This document shows positions 26,301-36,774 of a stretch of DNA of 64,000 bases, piece by piece. Both the position numbers and the translations under genes were made by a program. The DNA is from Bugulina stolonifera. Lineage: Eukaryota; Bryozoa; Gymnolaemata; Cheilostomatida; Bugulidae. The stretch covers positions 12,673,929 through 12,737,928 of the forward strand of contig OW285187.1 of the NCBI GenBank assembly GCA_935421135.1. Direction: 5' to 3'. The notes under the pieces were generated by a model. That model worked only from the letters and a program-made list of their open reading frames with translations. It was not told the origin of the DNA and made no database searches. Positions within the stretch are counted from its first letter, which is position 1; each line of letters opens with the position of its first letter.

Positions 26301-28387
26301 ACTCGTCTGTCAATAAAGAAATACGAACCATTTGAAATAGAAAAGCAAATACGAAAGTCATATAATTTACGCAGTAATACTAAACACTAAGTTAATGGTT
26401 AGCACTCAGCACTGACTGCACTAGAGAAATACAGGTTATATAGAGATATGTGCTAATAGCTAATAAAGGGTACAATCTTTGAGTCAAGTCAAAGTTATTC
26501 TTAACACTGTTTTACTGTTTACCATCCATTTATAGCAAACAAAATCTACAATGCTTAATCTAAATGTTCGATAGCGTCTTTACAATCACCCTATTATAGA
26601 TTAATGCACAATTTCACTTGTTACTGTATGTATTCAGCTAGCCCTAAACCTCTATTCAATATCTTACAAATGTGCTAACAATAGTATTGAATAAAATCCA
26701 GTCGATAAATTCTTTGCTAGCGTTACTCATTGTTCAGTTAATTTTCTGGAGTTATGCTCTCGCTTTGGGCAGGGCAGGCATATTTCTAGGAATATTGTAG
26801 AATTATAATGACTGTATCATAGAAAGGTTATTCTATGGACTTTATAGCAGTGAATGGGGATAATGGAGAGTATATAGTGAAGATTTAAATTACATTAGTT
26901 CTATGGTATAACCATTGAATACACCCAACTGTATTGGTGAATGTACAGCTATTATATCCATATTGTTCAATGCCTTGGCAGATAAAATGGTTTGACAAAT
27001 ACAATAGAGAGGAAATGGAATTTACTAAATGCATGAGAGTGCCTTCACTGTGGGTAAAGACTAGCATTGTGAGCTAACAGCACTTAGGTATTGTGATGGA
27101 CCATCAGGATGTGGAATTAACATGCCATCAAAGCTTATTATGGAATTAAATCCTTTCACATAATTTTAGAAACTCCAGTAAAATATTTTGCTTATAATAA
27201 TCAGCACTTGCAAGGCCAGTTATAGTTACAGTATAGCAATCAGCAGGTACCTGCACCCTGTATGTATGTATGTATGTTGATCTCTTAAACCGTTTGCTGG
27301 GCTCTACATATATAGGATTGCCTATAATTTCAGACTATATACTTCAAATAACCAATACAATGTCATCTTACAAATAACCAATACAGTGTCATCTTACAAA
27401 TAACCAATACAGTGTCATCTTACAAATAACCAATAGAACCATATCTAACAAATAACCAATAGAATGATGTCTAACAAATAACCAATAGGACGATGTCTAA
27501 CACTTACAAGCATGAGTCGACAAGATGTGAGCTGTCGTTATCCTCGCCATTGTGAAGGGCAGACAAATCCGCACCCTGCTCAATATATCCCGGGTGATTG
27601 TCGAACCCATTGGAAATCAAACTCTGTACTGATCCAGCCTGGCTTCCAATCTTGCACTACAACAGACCAACATGCTGTACAGTCCATGTGACCATGTAGG
27701 TTGGAAATGCACTAGACATGTATTATGCAGAAGTAAATGATACATGATACCTATTAGTATATAATTAGACATGTACCTGTGGCAGGCCATCAGATTTGAT
27801 AAATTGATATGGACATAGGCCTGTTAGAGGTACTGGTTGATTTACTATTAATGTAGCCTAATTACCAGTAAACATAAATTCACATTTATCCCTATAATAG
27901 TCTACCATGTCTACTGTACAGAGAGTATGGTAGGCCTACACACCCAACTTTTCAACCCCATAAACATCATCATCGTCTACATGAGCAGCTACAATACATA
28001 GACAGTAGGCCTGCAGGTATATCACACCGTCAGTTTAGAAGCTGCACAGTTTACCTGCTCCAGCTGATCTGCTACACTCCTTCTCTCAGCCTCCAGCTCT
28101 CTGGTCAATCTCTCAAACTGTGCCTCTTGCTCCTTAACCGACTGAAGAATACTGCTAGCAGACTCACTATTCCTCTCGGCCGTAGAGCTCAAGTTACTCG
28201 TAGACTCTACGGATTGTTCAACGACTGAGGAGGTCATGTTAGCATCTTCTGTAATCGTGCTGCTGTTATGAATATACGAAGAGTCATTGAGTGATACTAT
28301 ACTGTTACCGTTACCTTCATACCTGTAGTTAGTTGTTGAGGAGTAGGTAGTGTGCTGATGAACATGGGTCATAGTGTTACCAGGCAT
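14337..28387 (-). CDS. p120/delta-catenin subfamily armadillo protein, complete
   Basis: Nineteen exons join in phase to a 1,299-residue ORF: 28055-28387 (ATG), 27508-27656, 26274-26306, 25278-25407, 24476-24648, 23530-24102, 23106-23179, 20765-21155, 20119-20356, 18801-18955, 18418-18527, 18102-18300, 17602-17776, 17258-17387, 16923-17082, 16386-16580, 15624-15825, 14851-15099, 14337-14567. Residues about 80-111 form a coiled coil (FERLTRELEAERRSVADQLE). A Tyr/Ser/Gln-rich linker follows, then armadillo repeats at about 576-1065 (LPEVIEYL, NAAAYLQHLCYGNNEIKTKT, ITGILWNLSS, RNVSSDGPYARKQLRECPGL, ALRNLALDKSNR). It ends DSWV, the PDZ ligand of delta-catenin, ARVCF and p0071. Family role: binds the juxtamembrane tail of classical cadherins, stabilises them and modulates Rho GTPases. 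An acceptor 11 bases before the ATG implies a 5' untranslated exon. Confidence 0.93.
15128..15635. repeat. 28-29-bp minisatellite made of splice-donor copies
   Basis: About 17 tandem units of GTAGTATTACAG and YACATACATGTGTR. On the minus strand each unit contains (A)CACATGTATGT, the same sequence as the end of catenin exon 17 and its donor (ACACAT|gtatgt at 15624/15623). The array begins at the donor and runs into the intron. Confidence 0.9.
15901..16080 (+). repeat. tRNA-derived SINE in catenin intron 16
   Basis: A-box-like TAGCGGTTAGAGC and B-box GGTTTGAGTCC are spaced as in a tRNA, followed by GGTGTTAGGAAGTG and ACTTTGTCATGCTG. The body matches the fragment at 12225-12400 in the opposite orientation. 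Confidence 0.65.
18608..18735 (+). repeat. tRNA-derived SINE-like sequence in catenin intron 10
   Basis: A-box TGGTGCAGTGG and B-box GGTTCAAGTCC in + orientation. No clover-leaf can be drawn over the middle, so a functional tRNA is unlikely. Confidence 0.55.
20982..21152 (-). repeat. Coding 21-bp minisatellite (YTDRQPS heptads) in the catenin
   Basis: Exon 8 of the catenin begins with about seven tandem heptads. Four are exact YTDRQPS at the DNA level and the rest are variants (YNDRRPS, YNDRQPS). The unit is 21 bp, so changes in copy number keep the frame. The repeats lie just before the armadillo domain. Confidence 0.9.
21396..21725. repeat. 22-bp minisatellite with a 138-bp higher-order unit
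   Basis: Tandem copies of a 22-bp unit (ACATACAAGTATACCGTCCCGC and variants with ACTG or GAAC). A block of six units that includes a longer variant with ACTAGTAT recurs after 138 bp (21461 and 21599). It lies in catenin intron 7. Open frames across it are artefacts. Confidence 0.9.
21755..21887 (-). CDS. Candidate alternative first exon of the catenin
   Basis: An ATG at 21887 opens 44 codons (starts MANVTPGGRQLGYY) and ends at a good donor, AGAGAG|gtag, in phase 1. Phase 1 is exactly what catenin exon 8 needs. A transcript starting here would give a short isoform without the coiled coil and most of the N-terminal linker but with the complete armadillo domain. Vertebrate p120 also makes N-terminally shortened isoforms from internal starts. 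There is no sequence homology to support the exon, only the start, the open frame, donor and phase. Confidence 0.35.
22862..23092. repeat. 18-bp minisatellite next to catenin exon 7 donor
   Basis: About 12 copies of an 18-bp unit (core GACATACACGTACACA). The array starts about 13 bp downstream of the exon 7 donor on the minus strand. All six-frame ORFs here are repeat artefacts. Confidence 0.92.
23632..23775 (-). repeat. Coding 21-bp minisatellite (GHSREQL heptads) in the catenin
   Basis: Seven tandem heptads of the type LGHSREQ, with variants GQSREQL, GHSRDQL and RHSREN, at about residues 383-430 of the protein. The 21-bp unit keeps the frame. The heptads are charged and helix-prone but lack a hydrophobic a/d pattern typical of coiled coils. 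Confidence 0.9.
27343..27504. repeat. 26-bp minisatellite next to catenin exon 2 donor
   Basis: About six copies of a 26-bp unit (core CAAATAACCAATA) directly downstream of the exon 2 donor. On the minus strand several units contain TTTGTAAGATG, resembling the genuine donor TTGTAAGTG. Confidence 0.88.
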
Positions 28388-28398
28388 TGTGTCTCTAC

Positions 28399-31300
28399 CT
28401 AGAAATATAACGCATAGAATTAGTATTGTGAACAGTCAGTACAGTCAATAGCTGAGAATAGAGCACTTAACAAGCACATGTCAAGAATGAATCATTAAAC
28501 TTAACAATGAATTTTAAGCTTTACCAATACAAATCTTTCTCGTTGGCCCAAACTACCTACTCAGAGGCTACAAGCACTACAAGTACATGTAGGTCTATAT
28601 TCTAGTGCAAGTACAAAGTCTCTGCTCTCAAATCACAAGTGCATGCATGAGTATCACTCACTAAATAATGCAGCCTGAATCTAATTGAAAATGAAGTGAT
28701 AAGTGCAGATACACCCAATCATTGCAGAGTAGTTCTATAAAACTAAAATGAATAAAAATATACAGAGTCTAACATTAGGCCTACTAGTGCAAAAAGCAGA
28801 TGTTGCGATGCAGAAGTTCAAACGCTGATAAAAGCACAGTTTAGAAATAGTGGTAAATCTGCATTTATGTATACATCTTGGTGACCTTGACCTACATGTA
28901 GATTATTGGCTACATTCGGCCAAAATCGATCTTGTTAGACCAGTTTTACAAATCTACAGTAAAAACCCATGGAGACAGAACGTCCAAAGATGCATTCCCA
29001 ACAGTTGCCCAGCTATAGCCAGACCACTGATATTTCCATGAGGTCACCAAGAAATTATACACAAAGTTTGCAAACTTTTAAATTTAGCATACTAGACTGC
29101 TCGAATTCTTGACATAGCCTATATACATGTATATTCTAGCCAATAGAAGCCAGTGATGAGCAACTACTAACTGCATAGCTGTGAAAGCACACGTCTAGAC
29201 TAAGTCTACCAAGTAACGTAATAATAGTTACCTGGTGTGTTACTCTAATGTAACTCTCCACTTTCCACACATGTAAATGTATACAGAAACATTGCTAAGA
29301 TATTAGATATCAGCAAACAGTTAAATCAGGAACTAACTAATATTTACATAGAACTGCCAACTGATTACTATGAGAGATGGTCTATAATTTGTAATAACTC
29401 AATTGCATTTTACTAACTTCAATTTCCACTAAAATAACTAGAAATTTACTTGAAATCACTGACCTTTAAATATGGACAATCTAGTCCTCACTCTTCACTC
29501 CAGTGACAAGTCCTACTCCACCCTATTAACATTAAACATTCATCCATTCACCAACACTCTAAATATTTCTTTTAATACAATTGATAAATTTGTATTATGG
29601 AATCCTGAAATACTTGTTATTATTACCTACAATAAACGCAGACATAATCAAATAGCTATTAGCCACCTAGATGCTAAGATCACCCTTGGGGTGAAAGGAA
29701 TCAGTCTTTAGAACTATCCACAGAGAAATAGTATCCCAGTAGTGCAGGAGTTCTTAGAATACCTGCTGTATATCCACCCTATACTGTATATTTACAATGA
29801 TTGCTATTGCTAATCCCTTAACAATCCGTCTTAAACAATATTTAAACATCTATGAATGCAATCCGTCAAGGATTAGTTGAAACAAGGTAGCGTTTTAAAG
29901 ATAGTTTAATGATGAAGAGAATCTATCAGAGTTAGACTACAATATATACTAATGTTAGAAGATGCTGTATCTAATTTGTTCCTCTTTCCCCAAGCTTATA
30001 CTACACTGAACATAAGTCATGTACTTTACTAAAGAGTTAGCAAGATTTTAACATATTATACAATTGTTGCAGCAAATAGTTTAGTGATGCTGTAAACTTA
30101 CAACTCTTGGAGCGGGCAACTATTTTTGTACAGAGCCGTTGATTGTGAGAGTTATGCCACCGGAAGTAAACAAGAGGCCATATTGGGTCCATGTGACAAA
30201 GGATTACATTGATCAAATCTTTCTATCGGCAATTTTAATTGGTTCTATGGGCCAAACATGGCGTCTATAATGTTCCCCCAGTGACGCAACTCTCAAAATA
30301 AACGACTCTGTTTTTGTATAAGATAATATCAAAGAAGGTTTCTCCTACCCAGAAAGATTAGTTAAATCTTAATCTAGAATGTAAGTGCCTTACAATATCT
30401 TCTCTAATCTATTGGATTAACATACTATTATTCCAAGAGATGAGTTAATAAACGAATAAAGTAAATTGCAAATCTACTGTGATAGGTTTATGGAATGACT
30501 TGCATATATCCAGAATTGTATCAGTACCTACTTTATAGAAAATGTTACAACCAGGCTCGGTTGAGACAAGTCTGATCTAAAGTAACAAAATCGCACACAT
30601 GCGGATATAACATTTACATGTGCATGTCTTCAGTACCAAGTACTGTATAACTGTAGTCTAATTATAACCTTTAACAGTATAATCAATACTAAACTACCAC
30701 ATCATCATTATAATTATACATGCAATGGTAACTGTAATTACCACCATGATGTCTTTAGTGAATACTGATTATGATTATGCTATTACTTTTTTTACAATGT
30801 TACATTTTACGAGTCTGTAGATGTTCTTGGCAAAATAAATGTGTAGTCATGTAGCCCATATCATTGCCATAACTGCAACTTGATGCCTTTGATCACCATT
30901 TTCCAATAAATGTTTTAAAAAGTTGGAATGGATGTTAGAACAAGCTGGTGCGAGAATTGGTGATTATGAAATAAATTGTCATCAGGCTAGTAGCCGATTA
31001 GCCATCCCAATGCGTTTCAAATTCATTGATCAGTTAGCATTGTCTTCATTCAAAGAGAACAGAAACAAACTGCAAGTAGCCTATTATATGTATGGTATAT
31101 CCAAAACACCAACACAAAAAGCTACAGCATGCTCAGCGACAGGAGAGCAGAGACTGGGATAGGCCACGCTAACAATTTGCTTAATCAGAGTCGGTATAAA
31201 ATGTGCGTGTAGGTAACATTGGTTTTGGCTATCATCGTCTCAATGTGGCCTAAACATTTTGGTGATAAGTTATTGGTGTAAAATAAATGTGTAGGCCTAT

Positions 31301-32660
31301 TGATAAAAATGCAGCACTGGACAGCATTATTTTGCTAATAGTCTATGCCCTAAACGATATACACCCATACTGCCACCCTGGTGTCTGTTAGAAGGTTTGT
31401 CGAGAAGTTATGCAACATATTATCTCTGAACAAGTTGATATCTACAAGTGACACACCTGTAATGGTAAGTGATCTATGAACGAAAAGTCAAATGAGATTG
31501 GCCTAAACAGGTCAAGGAATTTAATACATTTAAACCTAAGGACCATTCATACACTAATATAATTTACCATTTTATCTATAATTATACTACCTTAACGCCA
31601 ACCAAAGTCTAACCAAACTCAACATCAACATGGTGAAGAAAGAGAATGCATTAAAAAATAAAATGCAATGAATAAAATTAAAAGTTGAAACTAAAAAAAA
31701 ACGCATTACAAACTAAATAATATAATTGTAGCTTTAAAATCGAATCACCATCATAAGGTGGTTACAGGTCCTACTCTTAAGACTTAGTAGAGAAGTCTTG
31801 GACCTGCAGATGAGTGGCATATACTTGTATTATTATACTAAAGCTATAGATTAGATAGGCCCTATGTAGGCTACATGCAATTATATTATATTTAATATTA
31901 ATTATTATTATATTTATTTTAGCTATAATTATAATAATAATAATAATATAATTATAATAATTTAATAATTATAATATTAATACCAACTGCATTTGTATAA
32001 CAAGAATTACAATTAATACACCTTTCTTATAATAATAACAATAATTAACATAAACTAAATATTTCATACCAAAATAATATTAAAAAATAAATAACGGTTT
32101 GGACCAAGAAGAAAGTAAGTAGTAACACTAACTAACTTTTTAACTAACTAACAACTAGTCAGCGACTAGTTATTTTCTTTCTGCTAGTAATCACATTCAA
32201 TCAAATAAATTGGAAACAATACGTGAGCCAACGTACTGTGGGTCGATGGGTATGCAGTGCTTGAGAAATTATTAAGTTTGCATAATGACAATCGAATCTG
32301 AATCTCATGAATCCTTTCTTGTCAAATTTGAATCTTAGCATGGGTGATTTTTGTTTTCACCATGGAGTTTTCCCACAAACGTTGTCACTTTCGACCAATC
32401 AAGTTTTGTATTACTATATATACAGAAGTTTTCGCAGTTCTTACCACCGAGAGGAGACAACTCCTGACTAATAATATCTAGTAAATTTATAAGGTACGAT
32501 AACTCCATATTAAAATGCATAGCAACACAGCATAGTAATGACCACTAAATTATACTTTTAGTAAGTAAGTGTGTAAGTGCATGAATTAATAAAATATATA
32601 ATATTTTATAAGATAGTATTGCATACAAAGAAAAAACCAAATAAAATACTGTTGTTGATG
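28399..32660. other. Gene-poor region upstream of the catenin
   Basis: Apart from the 180-bp MITE at 30131-30310 no gene or RNA is supported. It presumably contains the catenin promoter and 5' untranslated exon. Several 60-80-codon open frames lack homology, splice context and codon bias and were not accepted. Confidence 0.5.
30131..30310. mobile_element. 180-bp hAT-type MITE
   Basis: Termini CAGAGCCGTTGATTGTGAG and its imperfect inverse (3 mismatches over about 23 bp), flanked on both sides by the identical 8-bp TTTTTGTA (30123-30130 and 30311-30318). The CAGAG start plus the 8-bp duplication indicates hAT mobilisation. It is non-coding. Confidence 0.88.
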
Positions 32661-32668
32661 TGTTTTAG

Positions 32669-33021
32669 ACAGCCCAGGGTCTGTACACAGCCACCGACGA
32701 CTTGTAGGTGCAGATGCAAAGAACGGCTGCCTAGCCAAGCAACCTCTTAAACCAGCGTATGTAACATGTAGTGTGCAAGTATTCAGTTTATCAGTACACC
32801 AAGATAACTCATAGAATATAAGTGTATGTATGATGTATTGAGTGAACTTGACAGCATGGAAGCATACAAGAGACTGTGATGAATACAATAATCTGTAATC
32901 ATGCCCCTTTTATAGATAAAGGAGACAACGAAACTAGCTACTACTTCCAGCGAGTTCCAGTCGTTAATAAGAAGCCCGTTAAGTAAAGAGGACGACCCAG
33001 AAGAGAGCCATCCTTGCACAT
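32669..33021 (+). other. Possible 3' exons of an unidentified + strand gene
   Basis: A segment after TGTTTTAG (from 32669) is open in one frame (SPGSVHSHRRLVGADAKNG) to a GTATGT donor near 32757. A second segment after TTTTATAG (from 32917) is open in two frames to nearby stops (TAA near 32986 or TAG near 33021). The phases of the obvious donor and acceptor do not fit, and no upstream exon or homology was found. Confidence 0.2.
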
Positions 33022-33754
33022 AGATAATATAATGAATACTATCACTTATAATATAATAAAAGACAACTATACTGTCAGATTAGTATATAATATAATATAG
33101 TGCTCGACGACCTTAAGAGTCATCGGCTAACAGACGGATTGTGGGTCATGGATGTACCACCTGCTATTTATATTATTGGAAGCATTACGCTACTCTTGTA
33201 TGCTGTACCCCATTTACAATATAATGTATTAAATACAATATTGTATATATGCACATTTAAATATTACTTCACCCCAACTATAAAAACTTTTTTGTAAAAT
33301 ATATCAAACCTAATTCATCTACAGAAAAGACATTATTCTAAAATCTACAAAAATATTCTGGAATTGCAGCAACAAATCACTAGCATAGGTCTTACTGTGT
33401 TGAGCATAAGATAGCCTAGAAATGTAATACCTCTTTGTAAACAATTCACAGAGGCTTAAGGAGCCGAGGTCCTATGCAGGATTTCATTTATAAGGCGTTT
33501 GTCTTCATAATGGTTCTATGTTGGCAAAGCATGCGCTCTGTAAACAGTAACTATTTTTATTAAATATTGTCTTAGCAATATACACTCAAAATGACATGAA
33601 AGTTGGAAGCTTTGGTCCCAAGGCTATAATATTCAAATGAATTTATGTATTACATGCAAGGATAGTACTGTGTAACTATAAATATCATTATTATATATAT
33701 GCATATATGAAAGGATAGTAGCCAACTTAAAGTGTACAGTGAATTTGTGTGAAA

Positions 33755-36733
33755 ATGGCAGTGGATCAAGACCCAGAGGCTTTTGAAATACCTTCTGATA
33801 AGGAGAAAGGTAAGTTTCTTTTGGCTTACGCTATTGAGCATGCATGAACATTGAACATTGAACATGCACACTTTATTGCAAGGGTTATTTCTGTCAAAAC
33901 AGCCAAATAGTTCCTCTCCCTAAACAACTCATCCGGTTTGGTGTAGCAATCTGTCCACTGTGCTAGAGGATTTGGTATGGTATGGTATAGTATCGGGTTC
34001 AAACCCCTGCTAAATATGTGACTGCAATTAAAATAATGGTCTATTACAGGGATGCCCAAACTTTTTGGCGGAAAGGGACAAATTATAAAAGTGGACCGGA
34101 GCAAGGGACACTTAGTTTTGCTGCTGCATTTATTGCAGCTATCAAATGGGCAATTTGATTGTAATACAATATGACTTATTTTATAGGTTTTATAACACGC
34201 GTATATATTGATTTTGTTTCAACCAAAGTATAACAGCAATTATTATAGTCATCTACTTTTGGAGTACACGAAAACAAAATAAAGGGAGAAACAGACTAGC
34301 TAACTTCGTACCGTTATTCGCTGCGAAATCACGGTGGAGCGACAGGCCGTCACAAAATTGAGCGAAAATGCCCTGTTTGCCAAATATCTAGCATGATTAA
34401 TATTTTGTGTTTCACTTTCAATAAAGCTGGCTTCAGATTGGCCAGCAACGTCTTTACCGACGCCACTCCGCATTTCCGTCTGTAAATTGAAATTCGAAAT
34501 TGAATATGATGTGATGTCCACTTAGGAGACGTAAAAATAATTTCCTGCGTTGCCACACATGCTCAAACTAGAAACTATGCTCATGAAGGAAACATCGCTA
34601 GTGTGCGTTGTTCAGTGAGAAAAAAGTTGCCACGCTGGCAAAAAGTGGTGGAAACATGTCAAAAATATTCACTAGTCTGATTCAGTCTTAAAATTAAAAG
34701 AAAATATGTCAGCAAATTAAATGAAAATTGTAATGAATCTTCCATGCATGTTACATGTTTCACTTGTGAACGCAATTATTAGTGGGTGATATGAAATTGT
34801 CCTTTCTCTTGTATCGTCATAAAGTCTGTGTCTCTTTTAATAGCTGCCTGGTATGCTTTTCAGCCAGTCATGCCTGATTTTTCATTTTCAATATACATGT
34901 AGCTCAGGTGACTGAACAAACTCTCACACAAGAAAGTGCTAGCAAAGAGTATCACCAGTTTGACAGCAATTCTAGATACGTTGGGGTAGCTGTGCTTTCC
35001 ACTTTATTCTGCCTTCAGGTCTTAGTCAGGCCATCAGTTTTCTGTAGGTTCCAAATTTTTGACAGAAATCTACCTCTATGTCAGCTATAAATATTTTGGG
35101 ATTTCCAAATGTGAGAATCTTTTAACGTTGTGATGTATTTTTGATTGTAATTTGAGCAGTGTAAATTTTGCTAGCACTGCTCAGCCATAGAAAGACATTT
35201 TTGCATGCAAAATTTGGGAAGTGATGAAGGGACACCAAAATCCAGGCAAAGGGACACTGTGTCCCTTAGGGACACATTTGGGCATCCCTGGTCTATTATA
35301 TACATATAAAGTGACCCAAAGCAATATTCAAAGATATACTATAATAATATTATATTTGTGGCAATATTACTGGAATATTCCAGCACATCTGTTTTCTAAT
35401 AATGCGTGTACATGCTGATTTATTTCTACTTGACCTATATAATCACATCTTTTGCAATTTTTAAAGAACTAAAGAAAATATGGTCTGAGCACCAAGATGC
35501 TGATGGTGATAAGGTGCCAATCAGTAAGGTCGTTGATATATTTTGGAACGTGGGCTACATCCTTGGTACTGAGTTCTCAAAGAAACTTGTAGAAGAGCTT
35601 ACAGACAGTTATGGTAAGGAATATGAGAAATATCATGTCTGTTTATAATATAATAATATACGATTGTATGACGTTGTTATACAACTTTGATGCCATGGTA
35701 ATGATAATTATTACACAAGCATACAAGAATGGTGCATGCACATGACTGTACTGCATAACTTTAGGTATATTAGACCAGTCATGAGTAGTATAGTCAGTGC
35801 AGATCTACACAGACACCCGGCCCTTTCCGCGTCGTATTAGCCCTAGATCCAAAAACTCCCCGGGCGGACGACCACCCCACCCGTCCTCTCGCCCCTCCTC
35901 TCCCCTAAACCTCACTCTATGTGCAAAGCCCTAGAACCTACTCCCCCCCATCGCGGGTGGGGTTTCAAAAACCTCATCGGCTGTTCCGCGGAACCCAGTC
36001 TAAAGAGCAAACCCCTCGCCCCATCCCACGGCTCGGGCGAGGGGGCGCGCGCGTACGCGCGCGCCCCCCCGCCCCGCGAACCCCACCCGTCCTCCCTCCA
36101 CCCGTCCCCGCCCCTCCCCACCCCTCCCCACCCCAAACCCCTCCGCCTCGCCCTCCGCCTCGCGGCGGTTCTCGTTCGCGAGTCCAGCCGTGGCCCCACG
36201 CCGCCCTCCCCCCGCCCATCCCCCGCCCCTCCCCCGCCCTCCCGCCCCAACGACCCGTCGCGACCCTCGCGGGCGGACCGTCGGCTGGAGTAGGGTGAAG
36301 CGAAGGAAAATACGGGTTAGAGTAATGATAGGCTACACCCGTGCGGAGTGCCCGTGCAGAGTTTACGACGCTGACTATACTACTATAAAAAACTTACCGA
36401 GTGGTGGTGGTGGTGCTTCCGGATGATTTCTTCGCCGGGGACTGTTGAGACTGAACTGGTCGGGGTGACACCGCACTCGCGCGCTCCTCCGTTCGAGCGC
36501 CCCCGGACCTTCGATGAAAGACTCGCGTCTTAACCCTCATTTTCCCCGGACCCTCCCCTAGGGAAATCGCCCGTCCCCGTGACGAGCGGCGAGAGAAAGT
36601 GAAGGCGGTGGCTCTTCCGCGCTTCAAACCGTAGACTTCGCGAGGAGGTTAGCCGACGACATCATCGCTCGGAGGGGTAGAAATAGAAATAGATAAACGG
36701 GATAGATGGATGCTTGTCTTCTCATCGCCATCG

Positions 36734-36774
<41 letters not shown>

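Noticed and set aside
30923..31162. 79-codon + strand ORF as a gene
   Set aside because: It has no splice context, no homology and no neighbouring exons.
35912..36298. Pro/Gly/Arg-rich ORFs in the left TIR and their mirror images in the right TIR
   Set aside because: Compositional artefacts of the GC-rich TIR, open in several frames at once.
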